This document shows positions 9,013-18,669 of a stretch of DNA of 64,000 bases, one piece after another. A program made the translations under genes and the position numbers. The stretch covers positions 4,216,001 to 4,280,000 of the forward strand of contig NZ_CP023688.1 in assembly GCF_008704655.1 (NCBI RefSeq), given 5' to 3'. The DNA is from Streptomyces rimosus. GTDB lineage: Bacteria; Actinomycetota; Actinomycetes; Streptomycetales; Streptomycetaceae. Below the pieces are notes generated by a model that made no database searches, was not told where the DNA came from, and saw only the letters and a program-made list of their open reading frames with translations. Within the stretch, counting starts at the first letter, position 1, and the number at the start of each line of letters is the position of its first letter.

Positions 9013-9873
9013 GTGGAAAACCACTCCGTGCCCCACTCGGCGACTCACTCGACACCCCGCACAGCCGCGTTCTTCGACCTGGACAAGACAGTCATTGCTA
9101 AGTCGAGCACGCTGACCTTCAGCAAGTCGTTCTACCAAGGCGGCCTGATCAATCGCCGGGCCGTACTGCGCACCGCCTACGCCCAGTTCGTCTTCCTCGC
9201 CGGCGGCGCGGACCACGAGCAGATGGAGCGGATGCGCGAATACCTCTCGGCGCTCTGCCGGGGCTGGGACGTGGCCCAGGTCCGGGAGATCGTCGCGGAG
9301 ACCCTCCACGAACTGATCGACCCGCTCATCTACGACGAGGCCGCCTCCCTCATCGAGGAGCACCACACCGCCGGCCGCGACGTGGTGATCGTCTCCACCT
9401 CGGGCGCCGAGGTGGTCGAGCCGATCGGCCGGCTGCTCGGCGCCGACCGCGTGGTGGCCACCCGTATGGTCGTCGGCGACGACGGCCGCTTCACGGGCGA
9501 GGTGGAGTACTACGCCTACGGGCCGACCAAGGCGCAGGCGGTCAAGGACCTCGCCGCCTCGGAGGGCTACGACCTGGCGCGCTGCTACGCCTACAGCGAT
9601 TCGGCGACCGACGTACCGATGCTCGAAGCCGTCGGGCACCCCTTCGCGGTCAATCCGGACCGGGCGCTGCGCCGCGAGGCCGCCAACCGGGGCTGGCCGG
9701 TGCTCTCCTTCAACCGGCCGGTCCAGCTCAAGCAGCGACTGCCGTCCCTGAGCATGCCGTCGCGGCCGGTGCTGGCCACGGTGGCCGCCATAGGAGCGGC
9801 CGCCGCGACGGCGGGCCTGGTCTGGTACGCGAGCCGGCGGCGCCCGGATTTTGCCCGTATCACCCGAGTTTGA
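9013..9873 (+). CDS. HAD-superfamily subfamily IB hydrolase
   Basis: Phosphatase of the HAD-IB (SerB/phosphoserine phosphatase-like) family, 286 aa. The GTG start at 9013 was chosen because the family usually begins about 15 residues before the catalytic block. Motif I is AFFDLDKTVIAKSS (nucleophile Asp in DxDxT), motif II VSTSGAEV, motif III the Lys region GPTKAQAV, and motif IV YSDSATDVPMLEAVG. A C-terminal hydrophobic stretch (VLATVAAIGAAAATAGLVWYASRRR) suggests a membrane anchor. Single-gene unit; substrate unknown. Confidence 0.88.
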   Translation: MENHSVPHSATHSTPRTAAFFDLDKTVIAKSSTLTFSKSFYQGGLINRRAVLRTAYAQFVFLAGGADHEQMERMREYLSALCRGWDVAQVREIVAETLHELIDPLIYDEAASLIEEHHTAGRDVVIVSTSGAEVVEPIGRLLGADRVVATRMVVGDDGRFTGEVEYYAYGPTKAQAVKDLAASEGYDLARCYAYSDSATDVPMLEAVGHPFAVNPDRALRREAANRGWPVLSFNRPVQLKQRLPSLSMPSRPVLATVAAIGAAAATAGLVWYASRRRPDFARITRV

Positions 9874-10196
9874 AGGGAAAAGTAAAGAACTGTGGTGAGG
9901 GGTTCCGCTTTCCTCGCGCCAGGAGTACAAAGGACGTAACGGCCCGCGAGACCGAGGACATCCGAGAGGAAGACCTTTCACGCATCAAGGCCCCACGGAC
10001 CGAAGCACGAAAGCCGGGCACCCACGCGACGCCGACCCGTCGATTACGGGCCAGCCGCACCAGGTAACGGACCAAGTACTCCGACCTGATCGGCACATAC
10101 GGAGCACGCTTGGTAACCCGGCGGACGTGCCAGCGGCGGTACCGGAAGGACTGGGTACCGCCGCATCTCTTTGCGGCGCGGGCCCCCGCGAACGGC
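9874..10196. other. Convergent intergenic region without a gene
   Basis: About 320 bp between the HAD stop and the stop of the minus-strand Fic-like gene. No credible ORF, tRNA or strong repeat was seen. Confidence 0.5.
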
Positions 10197-11018
10197 TTAC
10201 GCCGCCCCGCGCTGCATCGCCTCGCACACCGCCGTGCTCTCGCGGGCGCCCAGCTCGACCGCCCGCCCGCAGTGCGCGATCCACGCCGCCATGCCCTCCG
10301 GAGTGCCGGACACATAGCTCTCCAGCGCGGCCACATAGGCGGCCCGGTCCTGTTCGGCGTGGCCGACCTCCGCGGGGCACACCGACTTCGGGTCGAGACC
10401 GCTGCCCACGAGTACGAGGCGTTCGGCCGCCCGCGCGACCAGCCCGTTGTACGAGCCGAAGGGCCGCAACGCCAACAGTTCGCCGTGCACCACCGCGGCC
10501 ACCACCAGAGCGGGCGCCTCGCTGCCCGCCAGCAGCAGCCGCGCCAGCCCGTCCAGCCGCCCGGCCACTTCGTCGGCGTCCGGCAGCGGAAGCTCCACCA
10601 GGGGTTCGTCCACGGGCTCGCCCGCGAGCCGGGGCCGCCCGACCGAGTCCTGGTCCGCGTCGCCGCTCGCCGCCACCAGGTGCAGCCGCGCCAGCACCCG
10701 CAGCGGCGACTGCCGCCACACGCTCAGCAGCTGCCCGGCCTCCGCGGTCAGCCGCAACGCGGCGCCGACCGTCCGCGGCTCGCCCTCGACGCCGAAGTCG
10801 CTGCGCCGCCGCACCTCCTCCAGCGCCCAGTCGGCACCGGCCAGCGCCGCGGAAGCGCGCGCGCCGCGCAGCGCCGCCTCGGAGGTGACCTCGTTGCTGC
10901 GCCGCCGCATGATCCGGTGCCCGTAGACCCGGTCCACGCTCTTGCGTACGGAGTCCACGGAGTCGGCGACGCCCGGGAGCGAGGCCAGGGTCGCGAGCGG
11001 ATCGGCTGTCGTACTCAT
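10197..11018 (-). CDS. Fic-like domain protein with a degenerate active-site motif
   Basis: A 273-aa protein often labelled oxidoreductase in Streptomyces; no Rossmann motif is visible. The region around residue 190 reads VVHGELLALRPFGSYNGLVARAAERL. It follows the Fic layout (H-x3-L-x-x-I-HPF-x2-GNGR-x2-R) but has RPF in place of HPF and YNG in place of GNGR. The AMP-transfer histidine is therefore absent. Fold assignment is inference from this motif; AMPylation activity is unlikely. It is divergent from the CooC-like gene with a 110-bp gap. Confidence 0.6.
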   Translation of the reverse strand: MSTTADPLATLASLPGVADSVDSVRKSVDRVYGHRIMRRRSNEVTSEAALRGARASAALAGADWALEEVRRRSDFGVEGEPRTVGAALRLTAEAGQLLSVWRQSPLRVLARLHLVAASGDADQDSVGRPRLAGEPVDEPLVELPLPDADEVAGRLDGLARLLLAGSEAPALVVAAVVHGELLALRPFGSYNGLVARAAERLVLVGSGLDPKSVCPAEVGHAEQDRAAYVAALESYVSGTPEGMAAWIAHCGRAVELGARESTAVCEAMQRGAA

Positions 11019-11128
11019 GGGTACGACCCTACGCACCTCACAGGCCGCAAGGCCGAACCGCTCGAATGAGTGGTCTTCTTCACCCGAACCTCTCACCCAA
11101 GGCAACCTCGCGATTACGCTTCGTGAAC

Positions 11129-12124
11129 ATGAAGATCGCGTTCGTGGGGAAGGGCGGCAGTGGCAAGACCACGCTGTCCTCCCTGTTCATCCGCCACCTC
11201 GCCGCCGCCCGCGTCCCCGTGATCGCGGTGGACGCCGACATCAACCAGCACCTGGCCACCGCCCTCGGCATGGACGAGGCGGAGGCCGCCGCGCTGCCCG
11301 CGCTCGGTGCCCGGCTGCCGCTGGTCAAGGACTATCTGCGGGGCACCAACCCGCGTATCGCCTCCGCCGAGACGATGATCAAGACGACGCCGCCCGGGGA
11401 GGGCTCCCGGCTGCTGCGCGTCGTCGAGGAGAACCCGGTGTACGCGGCCTGCGCCCGGCCGGTGCTCCTGGAGGAGGGCGAAACGGTGCGCCTGATGGCG
11501 ACCGGGCCCTTTGCCGAGTCCGACCTCGGGGTGGCCTGTTACCACTCCAAGGTCGGCGCGGTGGAACTGTGCCTGAACCACCTCGTGGACGGCCGCGACG
11601 AGTACGTCGTCGTCGACATGACGGCCGGTTCGGACTCCTTCGCCTCCGGCATGTTCACCCGTTTCGACCTGACCTTCCTGGTCGCCGAGCCGACCCGTAA
11701 GGGCGTCGCGGTCTACCGCCAGTACCGGGACTACGCACGCGACTACGGCATCGCCCTCAAGGTCGTCGGCAACAAGGTCCAGGGCCCGGACGACGCCGCC
11801 TTCCTGGCCGACGAGGTGGGCGAGGACCTGCTGCTGACGGTGGGGGACTCGGCGTGGGTGCGGGCCATGGAGAAGGGCCGGCCGCACCGCTTCGACCTGC
11901 TGGAGGCCGACCACCGGCAGGCCCTGAAGGAGCTGCACGCCGCCGCTGACGAAACGTACGAGCAGCGCGACTGGGAGCGCTACACCCGCCAGATGGTGCA
12001 CTTCCACCTCAAGAACGCGGAGAGCTGGGCGAACGCGAAGACGGGCGCCGACCTGGCCGCCCAGGTCGACCCCGCCTTCGTACTCGCCGAGCCCGCGCCG
12101 GCGGGCGCCCCGCAGCCCGCCTGA
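11129..12124 (+). CDS. CooC/MinD-like ATP-binding protein
   Basis: SIMIBI-class ATPase of 331 aa starting at ATG 11129. The N-terminus is MKIAFVGKGGSGKTTLSSLF: a deviant Walker A with the signature lysine, as in CooC nickel-insertion and CobQ/MinD proteins. IAVDADINQHLA follows, and YVVVDMTAGSDSFASGMF is Walker B. Such proteins often act in metal-centre maturation or carrier-type switching; the partner is unknown. It stands alone, followed by the minus-strand lipoprotein gene. Confidence 0.85.
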   Translation: MKIAFVGKGGSGKTTLSSLFIRHLAAARVPVIAVDADINQHLATALGMDEAEAAALPALGARLPLVKDYLRGTNPRIASAETMIKTTPPGEGSRLLRVVEENPVYAACARPVLLEEGETVRLMATGPFAESDLGVACYHSKVGAVELCLNHLVDGRDEYVVVDMTAGSDSFASGMFTRFDLTFLVAEPTRKGVAVYRQYRDYARDYGIALKVVGNKVQGPDDAAFLADEVGEDLLLTVGDSAWVRAMEKGRPHRFDLLEADHRQALKELHAAADETYEQRDWERYTRQMVHFHLKNAESWANAKTGADLAAQVDPAFVLAEPAPAGAPQPA

Positions 12125-12171
12125 CACGTCACCGCGGCACCGCGCCGCCCGCCCGACGCCGTGGCTCCGTC

Positions 12172-13461
12172 CTACTCCGCGTCCTTTCGCGCCGGCTTGG
12201 CCGGGCCGGCCGAGCCGGCGGGTCCGCCCGGCGCGCCGGGCTCCGCGGAGGGCGCGGTCAGATAGCTCTTCCAGCCGCCCTTCGGGGCCTCGCCCACCGG
12301 CAGCGCGCGCAGCTTGTCCAGCACCCGCGGGTCCTGCGCGTCCAGCCAGTCGGCCAGTTGCTTGAACGTCACGCACCGCACGCCCTCACGGGGGCAGATG
12401 GTCTTGATGGCGTCCTCCACGGCGCGCATGTAGGTGCCGCCGTTCCAGGACTCGAAGTGGTTGCCCACGAAGAGCGGCGCCCGGTTGCCCTTGTCGGCGC
12501 GCTCGAACGCGGCGACCAGGCCGTCCCGCATCTGCTTGCCCCAGGTGGCGTGCATCGCCGGGTTGCCCCTGGTCGTACCGGACTGGTTGGCCAGGAAGTT
12601 GTAGTCCATCGAGAGCGTCTCGAAGGACCGGCCCGGTACGGGGATCTGCTGGAGCGGGAAGTCCCAGATGCCGTCGATCTGCTTGGGCCACAGCTGCCGG
12701 CCGCCGACCGAGCTGGAGTCGTAGCGGAAGCCCATCGCCTTGGCGGCCGGGATCAGGTTGCGCTGGCCTTCCAGGCAGGGGGCGCGCCCGCCGACGAGTT
12801 CCTTGCTGTAGTCGAACGGCAGCGGCTTCTCGGACTTCAGCCCGGTGTTGGTCTTCCAGGACTTGACGAACGCCTCGGCCTGCCGGATCTCGCTCTTCCA
12901 CTCCTCCGGCGACCAGGTGCCCACCCCGCCGTTGGCGCCGCAGAAGTGGCCGTTGAAGTGGGTGCCGATCTCGTTGCCGTCCATCCAGGCGCCGCGCATC
13001 TGCTCGACGGTGGCCCGGACCCCCTTGACGTCGTTGAAGCCGATGTCGGAGGCGCCGGGGCTGTGCTTGGGCGGCTGGTACACCTCCTTCTTGTTGCCCG
13101 GCAGCAGGTAGACGCCGCTGAGGAAGTACGTCATCCGGGCGTCGTACTTCTTGCCGACCGCCCGGAAGTGGGAGAACAGCTTCTGGCTGTCCTCACCGGC
13201 GCCGTCCCAGGAGAAGACCACGAACTGCGGCGGCCGTTCCCCGGGTCTGAGGCGTTCGGCCTTCGGCTGCATCGGCTGCGCCCCGGTGTACGCGGTCGAG
13301 CCGTCGCCGATCAGCTTGATCTGCTGGGCGGTGCGCTGCGGCGCCGCCCGGCCCCCTTGGGCGCCGTTCGGACCGTTCCCGTCCCCCGCGGCGCAGCCGG
13401 CGACCGCCGCCAGCGCCAACGTCGTGACGATCCCGGCCGTGACCTTCGTTGCGGCTGCCAT
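12172..13461 (-). CDS. Polysaccharide deacetylase-like lipoprotein
   Basis: An exported lipoprotein of 429 aa. The signal peptide (residues 1-23) ends in the lipobox VAGC. The mature part has FSWDGAGEDS (Asp of the NodB-type metal site) and an EIGTHFNGHFCG segment giving the His-x3-His pair of carbohydrate esterase family 4. The overall fold is thus deacetylase-like, though the spacing departs from classical NodB. The C-terminus is rich in Pro, Gly and Ala. Predicted cell-surface glycan or peptidoglycan modification; substrate unknown. Confidence 0.78.
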   Translation of the reverse strand: MAAATKVTAGIVTTLALAAVAGCAAGDGNGPNGAQGGRAAPQRTAQQIKLIGDGSTAYTGAQPMQPKAERLRPGERPPQFVVFSWDGAGEDSQKLFSHFRAVGKKYDARMTYFLSGVYLLPGNKKEVYQPPKHSPGASDIGFNDVKGVRATVEQMRGAWMDGNEIGTHFNGHFCGANGGVGTWSPEEWKSEIRQAEAFVKSWKTNTGLKSEKPLPFDYSKELVGGRAPCLEGQRNLIPAAKAMGFRYDSSSVGGRQLWPKQIDGIWDFPLQQIPVPGRSFETLSMDYNFLANQSGTTRGNPAMHATWGKQMRDGLVAAFERADKGNRAPLFVGNHFESWNGGTYMRAVEDAIKTICPREGVRCVTFKQLADWLDAQDPRVLDKLRALPVGEAPKGGWKSYLTAPSAEPGAPGGPAGSAGPAKPARKDAE

Positions 13462-13788
13462 CAGCCACCTCGCTCCCTGGTGTGCGAACTGCGGGACGGA
13501 AAAATCGAAAAAGCTGATTAACCGCTCTTAAGCTCGCATAAGCCAAGGAAAGGTCCTTAAAAGGACAAGCGACTCGGCGCCACATTCACTCGAAGGACGG
13601 AACGATTGCCCCGGATGCCCGAAAAAGCTTCTCCCGACCTTTACGCGTCATTACGCTTCATTTACCGATGCTTGAGAGCCACCGAGCCGTCAGAACATGA
13701 CTCCGGTCGGCCGGCTCGCGTCCCGCCGCAGCACACCGCCGCCCACGATCGCGCCCCGCGCGACCGCGCCGCCCCGGAGGAGACGGGA
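13462..13788. other. Divergent promoter region, lipoprotein gene / sulP-CA gene
   Basis: About 325 bp. The frame of the plus-strand transporter is open back to ATG 13606, but that N-terminal stretch is low quality and the ribosome binding site favours 13789. Promoters for both genes are expected here. No distinct repeat seen. Confidence 0.5.
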
Positions 13789-16086
13789 ATGTCGCAGTTC
13801 CAGAAGCCCCCAGGGCCACCGACCGCGCCGAGTTCGCCACACCCCCGGCCGCCGTCCGGCAGCCGCCGGGCGGCCTGGCACGGCGACCTGTCCGCCTCGC
13901 TCGTCGTCTTCCTGATCGCCGTACCGCTCTCGCTCGGCCTCGCGCTGGCCACCGGCGCGCCCCTCCAGGCGGGTCTGATCGCCACGGCCGTCGGCGGCAT
14001 CGTCGCCGGGCTGCTCGGCGGCGCGCCCCTCCAGGTCAGCGGCGCCGCGACGAGCCTGCTCGTGGTCACCGCCGAGCTGGTCCAGCGCTACGGCTGGCGC
14101 GCCACCTGCGCCATCACGGTCCTCGCCGGGCTGACCCAACTGGCCCTCGGCGCCGTACGGGTCGCCAGGGGCGCGCTCGCGATCAGTCCCGCGATCGTGC
14201 ACGGCATGCTCGCAGGCATCGGCGTCACGATCGCCGTCGGGCAGCTGCACGTGGCGCTCGGCGGCAGCCCCGACAGCTCGGCGGTCGACAATCTCGCGGC
14301 GCTGCCCGGCCAGTTGGCGCACCCGCACGCGTCCGCCCTGCTCATCGGCGCCGTCACGGTCGCGGTGCTGGCCGGCTGGCCGCGGCTGCCGGGGCGGACC
14401 GGCCGGCTGCTGCGTACGGTTCCCGCCCCGCTGGCCGCCGTGGCCGCCGCCACCGCCGTGAGCGCGGCCGTGCCGGTCCCGCGCGTCGCGCTGCCCGACT
14501 GGGCGCCGCAGGCGCTGCCCGCCCTCCCGGACGCCCCGGTCCTGGCGATCGCCGCGGCCGTCCTGACCGTCACCCTCGTCGCCAGCATGGAGTCGCTGCT
14601 GTCGGCGGTCGCGGTGGACCGCCTCGCCGCCGACCGCACCGACCGCGTCGGCCCCGCGCCCCGTACCGACCTGAACCGCGAACTGGCGGGCCAGGGCGTC
14701 GCCAACGCCCTCTCCGGGCTGCTGGGCGGCCTGCCGGTGGCCGGCGGCGCGATGCGCGGCTCGGCGAACGTGCGGGCGGGCGCGGCCACCCGGCGCGCGA
14801 CCGTGCTGCACGGCGTCTGGGTGGTGCTGTGCGCCGGTCTGCTCGCCTCGGCCCTGGAACTGATCCCGCTGGCCTCGCTCGCCGCCCTGGTCATGGTCGT
14901 CGGCGTACGGATGGTGAGCTTCGCGCACATCAAGCACGTACAGCGGCACCGCGAATTCCCGGTCTACGCGGCCACCTTGGGCGGTGTGGTGCTCTTCGGC
15001 GTGCTCCAGGGGGTGGGCCTGGGGATCGCGGTCGCGGTCTTCCTGTCACTGCGGCGGCTGACCCACACCCGGGTCACGGTCAGCGTCGAGGAGGGCCGCC
15101 ACCGGGTCCGGGTCAACGGGCAGTTGACGTTCCTCGCGGTACCGAGGCTGACCCGGGCCCTGGCCCAGATCCCCGCCGACGCGGTCGTGGTGATCGAGCT
15201 GGGCGGTTCCTTCATGGACCACGCCGCGTACGAAGCCCTGCGGGCCTGGACCGACGCGCACCGCGCCGGCGGCGGCTGGGTGAGCCTCGGCGGGCGCGCC
15301 GGGCGCCCGATCGCGGAGCCCGCGAGCGTCCACCACTGCCGGCCGTGGACCCCGTGGCGCAACCATCACTGCACCCGTCCGCCCCAGGAAGCGACGTCAC
15401 CGTCCAGCGGCAGTCAACTGCTCGGCGGGGTGCGCGCGTTCCAGCGCCATACGGCTCCGCTCGTACGGGACGAGCTGGCGCGGCTGGCCCACGAAGGCCA
15501 GCGGCCCAGCCAGCTCTTCCTGACCTGCGCCGACTCACGGCTGGTCACCAGCATGATCACCGCGAGCGGTCCGGGCGACCTGTTCACCGTCCGCAACGTC
15601 GGCAACCTGATGCCGCCGCCCGGCACGGACCACACCTGCGACTCGGTGGGCGCGGCCATCGAGTACGCCGTCGAGGTGCTGAAGGTCGGCTCGCTGACCG
15701 TCTGCGGGCATTCGGGGTGCGGCGCGATGCAGGCGCTGCTCGGCGCCGACCACGAGCCGGGCGCGCAGACACCGCTCGCGCGCTGGCTGCGGCACGGCCG
15801 TCCGAGCCTGGCGCGCATGCAGCGGATCGGGCGGCTGGGCCGGGGCGAGGTGGCGCTGGCCGAGCGCCCGGTGGCCGACGACGTGGAACGGCTCGCGCTC
15901 GTCAACGTCGTGCAGCAGCTGCACCACTTGATGTCGTACCCCTGCGTCGCCCGGCGTGTCGCCGAGGGCGCGCTCACCCTGCACGGGATGTACTTCCACG
16001 TGGCCGAGGCCCAGGCGTACGTCCTCGACCGGGCCACCGGGACGTTCTGCGCGGTACGGCCGGGAGCGGCGGCGGTGACGGCGTGA
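13789..16086 (+). CDS. SulP-family anion transporter fused to beta-carbonic anhydrase
   Basis: A 765-aa fusion. Residues ~25-470 form a SulP/SLC26 permease with about ten hydrophobic helices (first LVVFLIAVPLSLGLALATGAP) and a short STAS-like tail (VRVNGQLTFLAVPRL). The last ~220 residues are a beta-carbonic anhydrase with zinc ligands in CADSR and HSGCGAM, plus FTVRNVGNLM. The fusion implies bicarbonate transport coupled to CO2 hydration. The start is ATG 13789 after GGAGGAGACGG; a longer form from 13606 is possible. The architecture is known in actinobacteria. Confidence 0.93.
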   Translation: MSQFQKPPGPPTAPSSPHPRPPSGSRRAAWHGDLSASLVVFLIAVPLSLGLALATGAPLQAGLIATAVGGIVAGLLGGAPLQVSGAATSLLVVTAELVQRYGWRATCAITVLAGLTQLALGAVRVARGALAISPAIVHGMLAGIGVTIAVGQLHVALGGSPDSSAVDNLAALPGQLAHPHASALLIGAVTVAVLAGWPRLPGRTGRLLRTVPAPLAAVAAATAVSAAVPVPRVALPDWAPQALPALPDAPVLAIAAAVLTVTLVASMESLLSAVAVDRLAADRTDRVGPAPRTDLNRELAGQGVANALSGLLGGLPVAGGAMRGSANVRAGAATRRATVLHGVWVVLCAGLLASALELIPLASLAALVMVVGVRMVSFAHIKHVQRHREFPVYAATLGGVVLFGVLQGVGLGIAVAVFLSLRRLTHTRVTVSVEEGRHRVRVNGQLTFLAVPRLTRALAQIPADAVVVIELGGSFMDHAAYEALRAWTDAHRAGGGWVSLGGRAGRPIAEPASVHHCRPWTPWRNHHCTRPPQEATSPSSGSQLLGGVRAFQRHTAPLVRDELARLAHEGQRPSQLFLTCADSRLVTSMITASGPGDLFTVRNVGNLMPPPGTDHTCDSVGAAIEYAVEVLKVGSLTVCGHSGCGAMQALLGADHEPGAQTPLARWLRHGRPSLARMQRIGRLGRGEVALAERPVADDVERLALVNVVQQLHHLMSYPCVARRVAEGALTLHGMYFHVAEAQAYVLDRATGTFCAVRPGAAAVTA

Positions 16087-16307
16087 CCGGGCGGGCGGAG
16101 GGGCAGTGGCAGGAGCGGGTGGAAGGGCGTCGGCCCGCACGCCTGTCTCACCCCTTCCGGCCACCCTCATCCCCCACCGGAAATGCCACTTGACCTGCGG
16201 ACAGTAAAGGTCTACACCAATTTTTGTCCACAGCCCTTGTCAGGCCGGGCGGTGGGCTGATGAGCTATGGCCGGGACACATCGCACGCCCTGGGAATGGG
16301 AGATGAC

Positions 16308-18272
16308 GTGAGCAACGAAAGCCTGGCCAACCTTTTGAAGGAGGAGCGGCGGTTCGCGCCGCCCGCGGAACTGGCCGCGAACGCCAACGTCACCGCCGAG
16401 GCGTACGAACGGGCCGCAGCGGACCGGCTGGGCTTCTGGGCCACCCAGGCCAAGCGCCTGACCTGGGCGAGCGAGCCCACCGAAACGCTCGACTGGTCCA
16501 ACCCGCCGTTCGCCAAGTGGTTCGCCGACGGCAAGCTCAACGTCGCGTACAACTGCGTGGACCGCCATGTGGAGAACGGCCTCGGCGACCGCGTGGCCAT
16601 CCACTTCGAGGGCGAGCCCGGCGACACCCGCGCCATCACCTACGCCGAGCTCCAGCGCGAGGTCTCGCAGGCCGCCAACGCGCTGACCGAGCTGGGCGTG
16701 GTGGCCGGCGACCGGGTCGCGATCTACCTGCCGATGATCCCCGAGGCGGTCATCGCCATGCTGGCCTGCGCCCGCCTGGGCGCTCCGCACTCGGTCGTCT
16801 TCGGCGGCTTCTCCGCGGACGCGCTGGCGACCCGTATCAACGACGCCGACGCCCGCGTCGTGATCACCGCGGACGGCGGCTACCGGCGCGGCAAGCCCTC
16901 CGCCCTCAAGCCCGCCGTCGACGAGGCGCTGACCCGCCCGGGTACGGAGAACGTGCGCAGCGTCCTGGTCGTGCGCCGCACCGGCCAGGAGGACGTGGCC
17001 TGGACCGAGGGCCGCGACGTGTGGTGGCACGAGATCGTCGGGCGGCAGAGCGAGACCCACACCCCGGAGGCGTTCGACGCCGAGCACCCGCTGTTCATCC
17101 TCTACACCTCCGGCACCACCGGTAAGCCCAAGGGCATCCTGCACACCACCGGCGGCTACCTCACCCAGGTGGCCTACACCCACCACGCCGTCTTCGACCT
17201 CAAGCCGGAGACCGACGTCTACTGGTGCACCGCCGACGTCGGCTGGGTCACCGGCCACTCGTACATCACCTACGGCCCGCTGGCCAACGGCGCGACCGAG
17301 GTGCTCTACGAGGGCACGCCCGACACCCCGCACCAGGGCCGCTGGTGGGAGATCGTGCAGAAGTACGGCGTCACGATCCTCTACACGGCTCCGACCGCGA
17401 TCCGCGCGTGCATGAAGTGGGGCGACGACATCCCCGCCAAGTACGACCTGTCCTCGCTGCGGGTCCTCGGTTCGGTGGGCGAGCCCATCAACCCGGAGGC
17501 GTGGATGTGGTACCGCAAGCACATCGGCGCCGACCAGGCCCCGATCGTGGACACCTGGTGGCAGACGGAGACCGGCGGCATGATGCTCAGCCCGCTGCCG
17601 GGCGTCACGGAGACCAAGCCCGGCTCCGCGCAGCGCCCGCTGCCCGGCATCGCGGCCACCGTCGTGGACGACGAGGCCCACGAGGTGCCGGACGGAGGCG
17701 GCGGCTACCTGGTCCTGACCGAGCCGTGGCCGTCCATGCTCCGCACGATCTGGGGCGACGACCAGCGCTACCTGGACACCTACTGGTCCCGCTTCCAGGA
17801 CAAGTACTTCGCGGGTGACGGCGCGAAGAAGGACGAGGACGGCGACATCTGGCTGCTCGGCCGGGTGGACGACGTGATGCTGGTGTCCGGCCACAACATC
17901 TCCACCACCGAGGTCGAGTCCGCGCTGGTCTCGCACCCCAAGGTCGCCGAGGCCGCGGTCGTCGGCGCGGCCGACCCGCAGACGACCCAGGCGATCTGCG
18001 CGTTCGTCATCCTGCGCGGTGGCGCGGCCGAGGACGAGGGGCTCGTGGAGGAGCTGCGGGCGCACGTCGCCAAGCAGCTGGGCCCGATCGCCAAGCCGAA
18101 GCGGATCATGCCGGTGGCCGAGCTGCCGAAGACCCGCTCCGGCAAGATCATGCGCCGGCTGCTGCGGGACGTGGCCGAGAACCGCGACCTGGGCGACGTC
18201 ACGACGCTGACCGACTCCACGGTCATGGACCTCATCCAGGCCAAGCTGCCGAGCGCGTCGAGCGAGGACTGA
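16308..18272 (+). CDS. acsA: Acetyl-CoA synthetase
   Basis: AMP-forming acetate:CoA ligase, 654 aa from GTG 16308 (GGGAGATGAC upstream). A1 to A10 motifs include [11 protein letters not shown] (P-loop), WWQTETGG (acetyl pocket Trp and catalytic motif), [13 protein letters not shown] (hinge Asp) and [13 protein letters not shown], whose lysine is the conserved, acetylation-controlled catalytic residue. The long N-terminal ACAS_N domain (SNPPFAKWF) separates it from generic AMP ligases. Converts acetate to acetyl-CoA for central metabolism. Confidence 0.96.
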   Translation: MSNESLANLLKEERRFAPPAELAANANVTAEAYERAAADRLGFWATQAKRLTWASEPTETLDWSNPPFAKWFADGKLNVAYNCVDRHVENGLGDRVAIHFEGEPGDTRAITYAELQREVSQAANALTELGVVAGDRVAIYLPMIPEAVIAMLACARLGAPHSVVFGGFSADALATRINDADARVVITADGGYRRGKPSALKPAVDEALTRPGTENVRSVLVVRRTGQEDVAWTEGRDVWWHEIVGRQSETHTPEAFDAEHPLFILYTSGTTGKPKGILHTTGGYLTQVAYTHHAVFDLKPETDVYWCTADVGWVTGHSYITYGPLANGATEVLYEGTPDTPHQGRWWEIVQKYGVTILYTAPTAIRACMKWGDDIPAKYDLSSLRVLGSVGEPINPEAWMWYRKHIGADQAPIVDTWWQTETGGMMLSPLPGVTETKPGSAQRPLPGIAATVVDDEAHEVPDGGGGYLVLTEPWPSMLRTIWGDDQRYLDTYWSRFQDKYFAGDGAKKDEDGDIWLLGRVDDVMLVSGHNISTTEVESALVSHPKVAEAAVVGAADPQTTQAICAFVILRGGAAEDEGLVEELRAHVAKQLGPIAKPKRIMPVAELPKTRSGKIMRRLLRDVAENRDLGDVTTLTDSTVMDLIQAKLPSASSED

Positions 18273-18426
18273 GCACCGGGGGCGTATGGGGTCCGTACGA
18301 GGTCCGTACGCCCCGTGCAGAGGCACCCGCAAACCCCTGAAGAAGCAGCACACCGCAGGCACACCGGCGGCCGGCACCGGAGATTCGCGCTCGACCGAGC
18401 GTTCCGAGGACTGACCGCCGCCCCGC

Positions 18427-18460
18427 AGGGCACCCGTCCGCAGGCCGGCCGGGTGCCCTT
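18427..18460 (+). terminator. Rho-independent-like terminator downstream of acsA
   Basis: A 10-bp stem agggcacccg/cgggtgccct with a 14-nt loop, followed by TTTCCTG. A second, imperfect ggggcgta/tacgcccc hairpin lies just after the acsA stop. The remaining ~200 bp up to nhaA contain no gene. Confidence 0.65.
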
Positions 18461-18669
18461 TCCTGTTCCGGGCTCCCCTCACCTGCTGCCGGGCGGCTGA
18501 ACGCCCCATATGCCCGTAAGGTGAAGTTCGCCGGAATGTTCCTTGTGCGGCCCAGGTAGAGTATGGATCGCGTCAAGAACGCGACAACATCACACCGAGG
18601 GTGCGCCGGGAAGTCTGGTCGGCAACTGCAACAGCCATATTCAGCTGCCGTACGACCGGAGGTCCTCGC

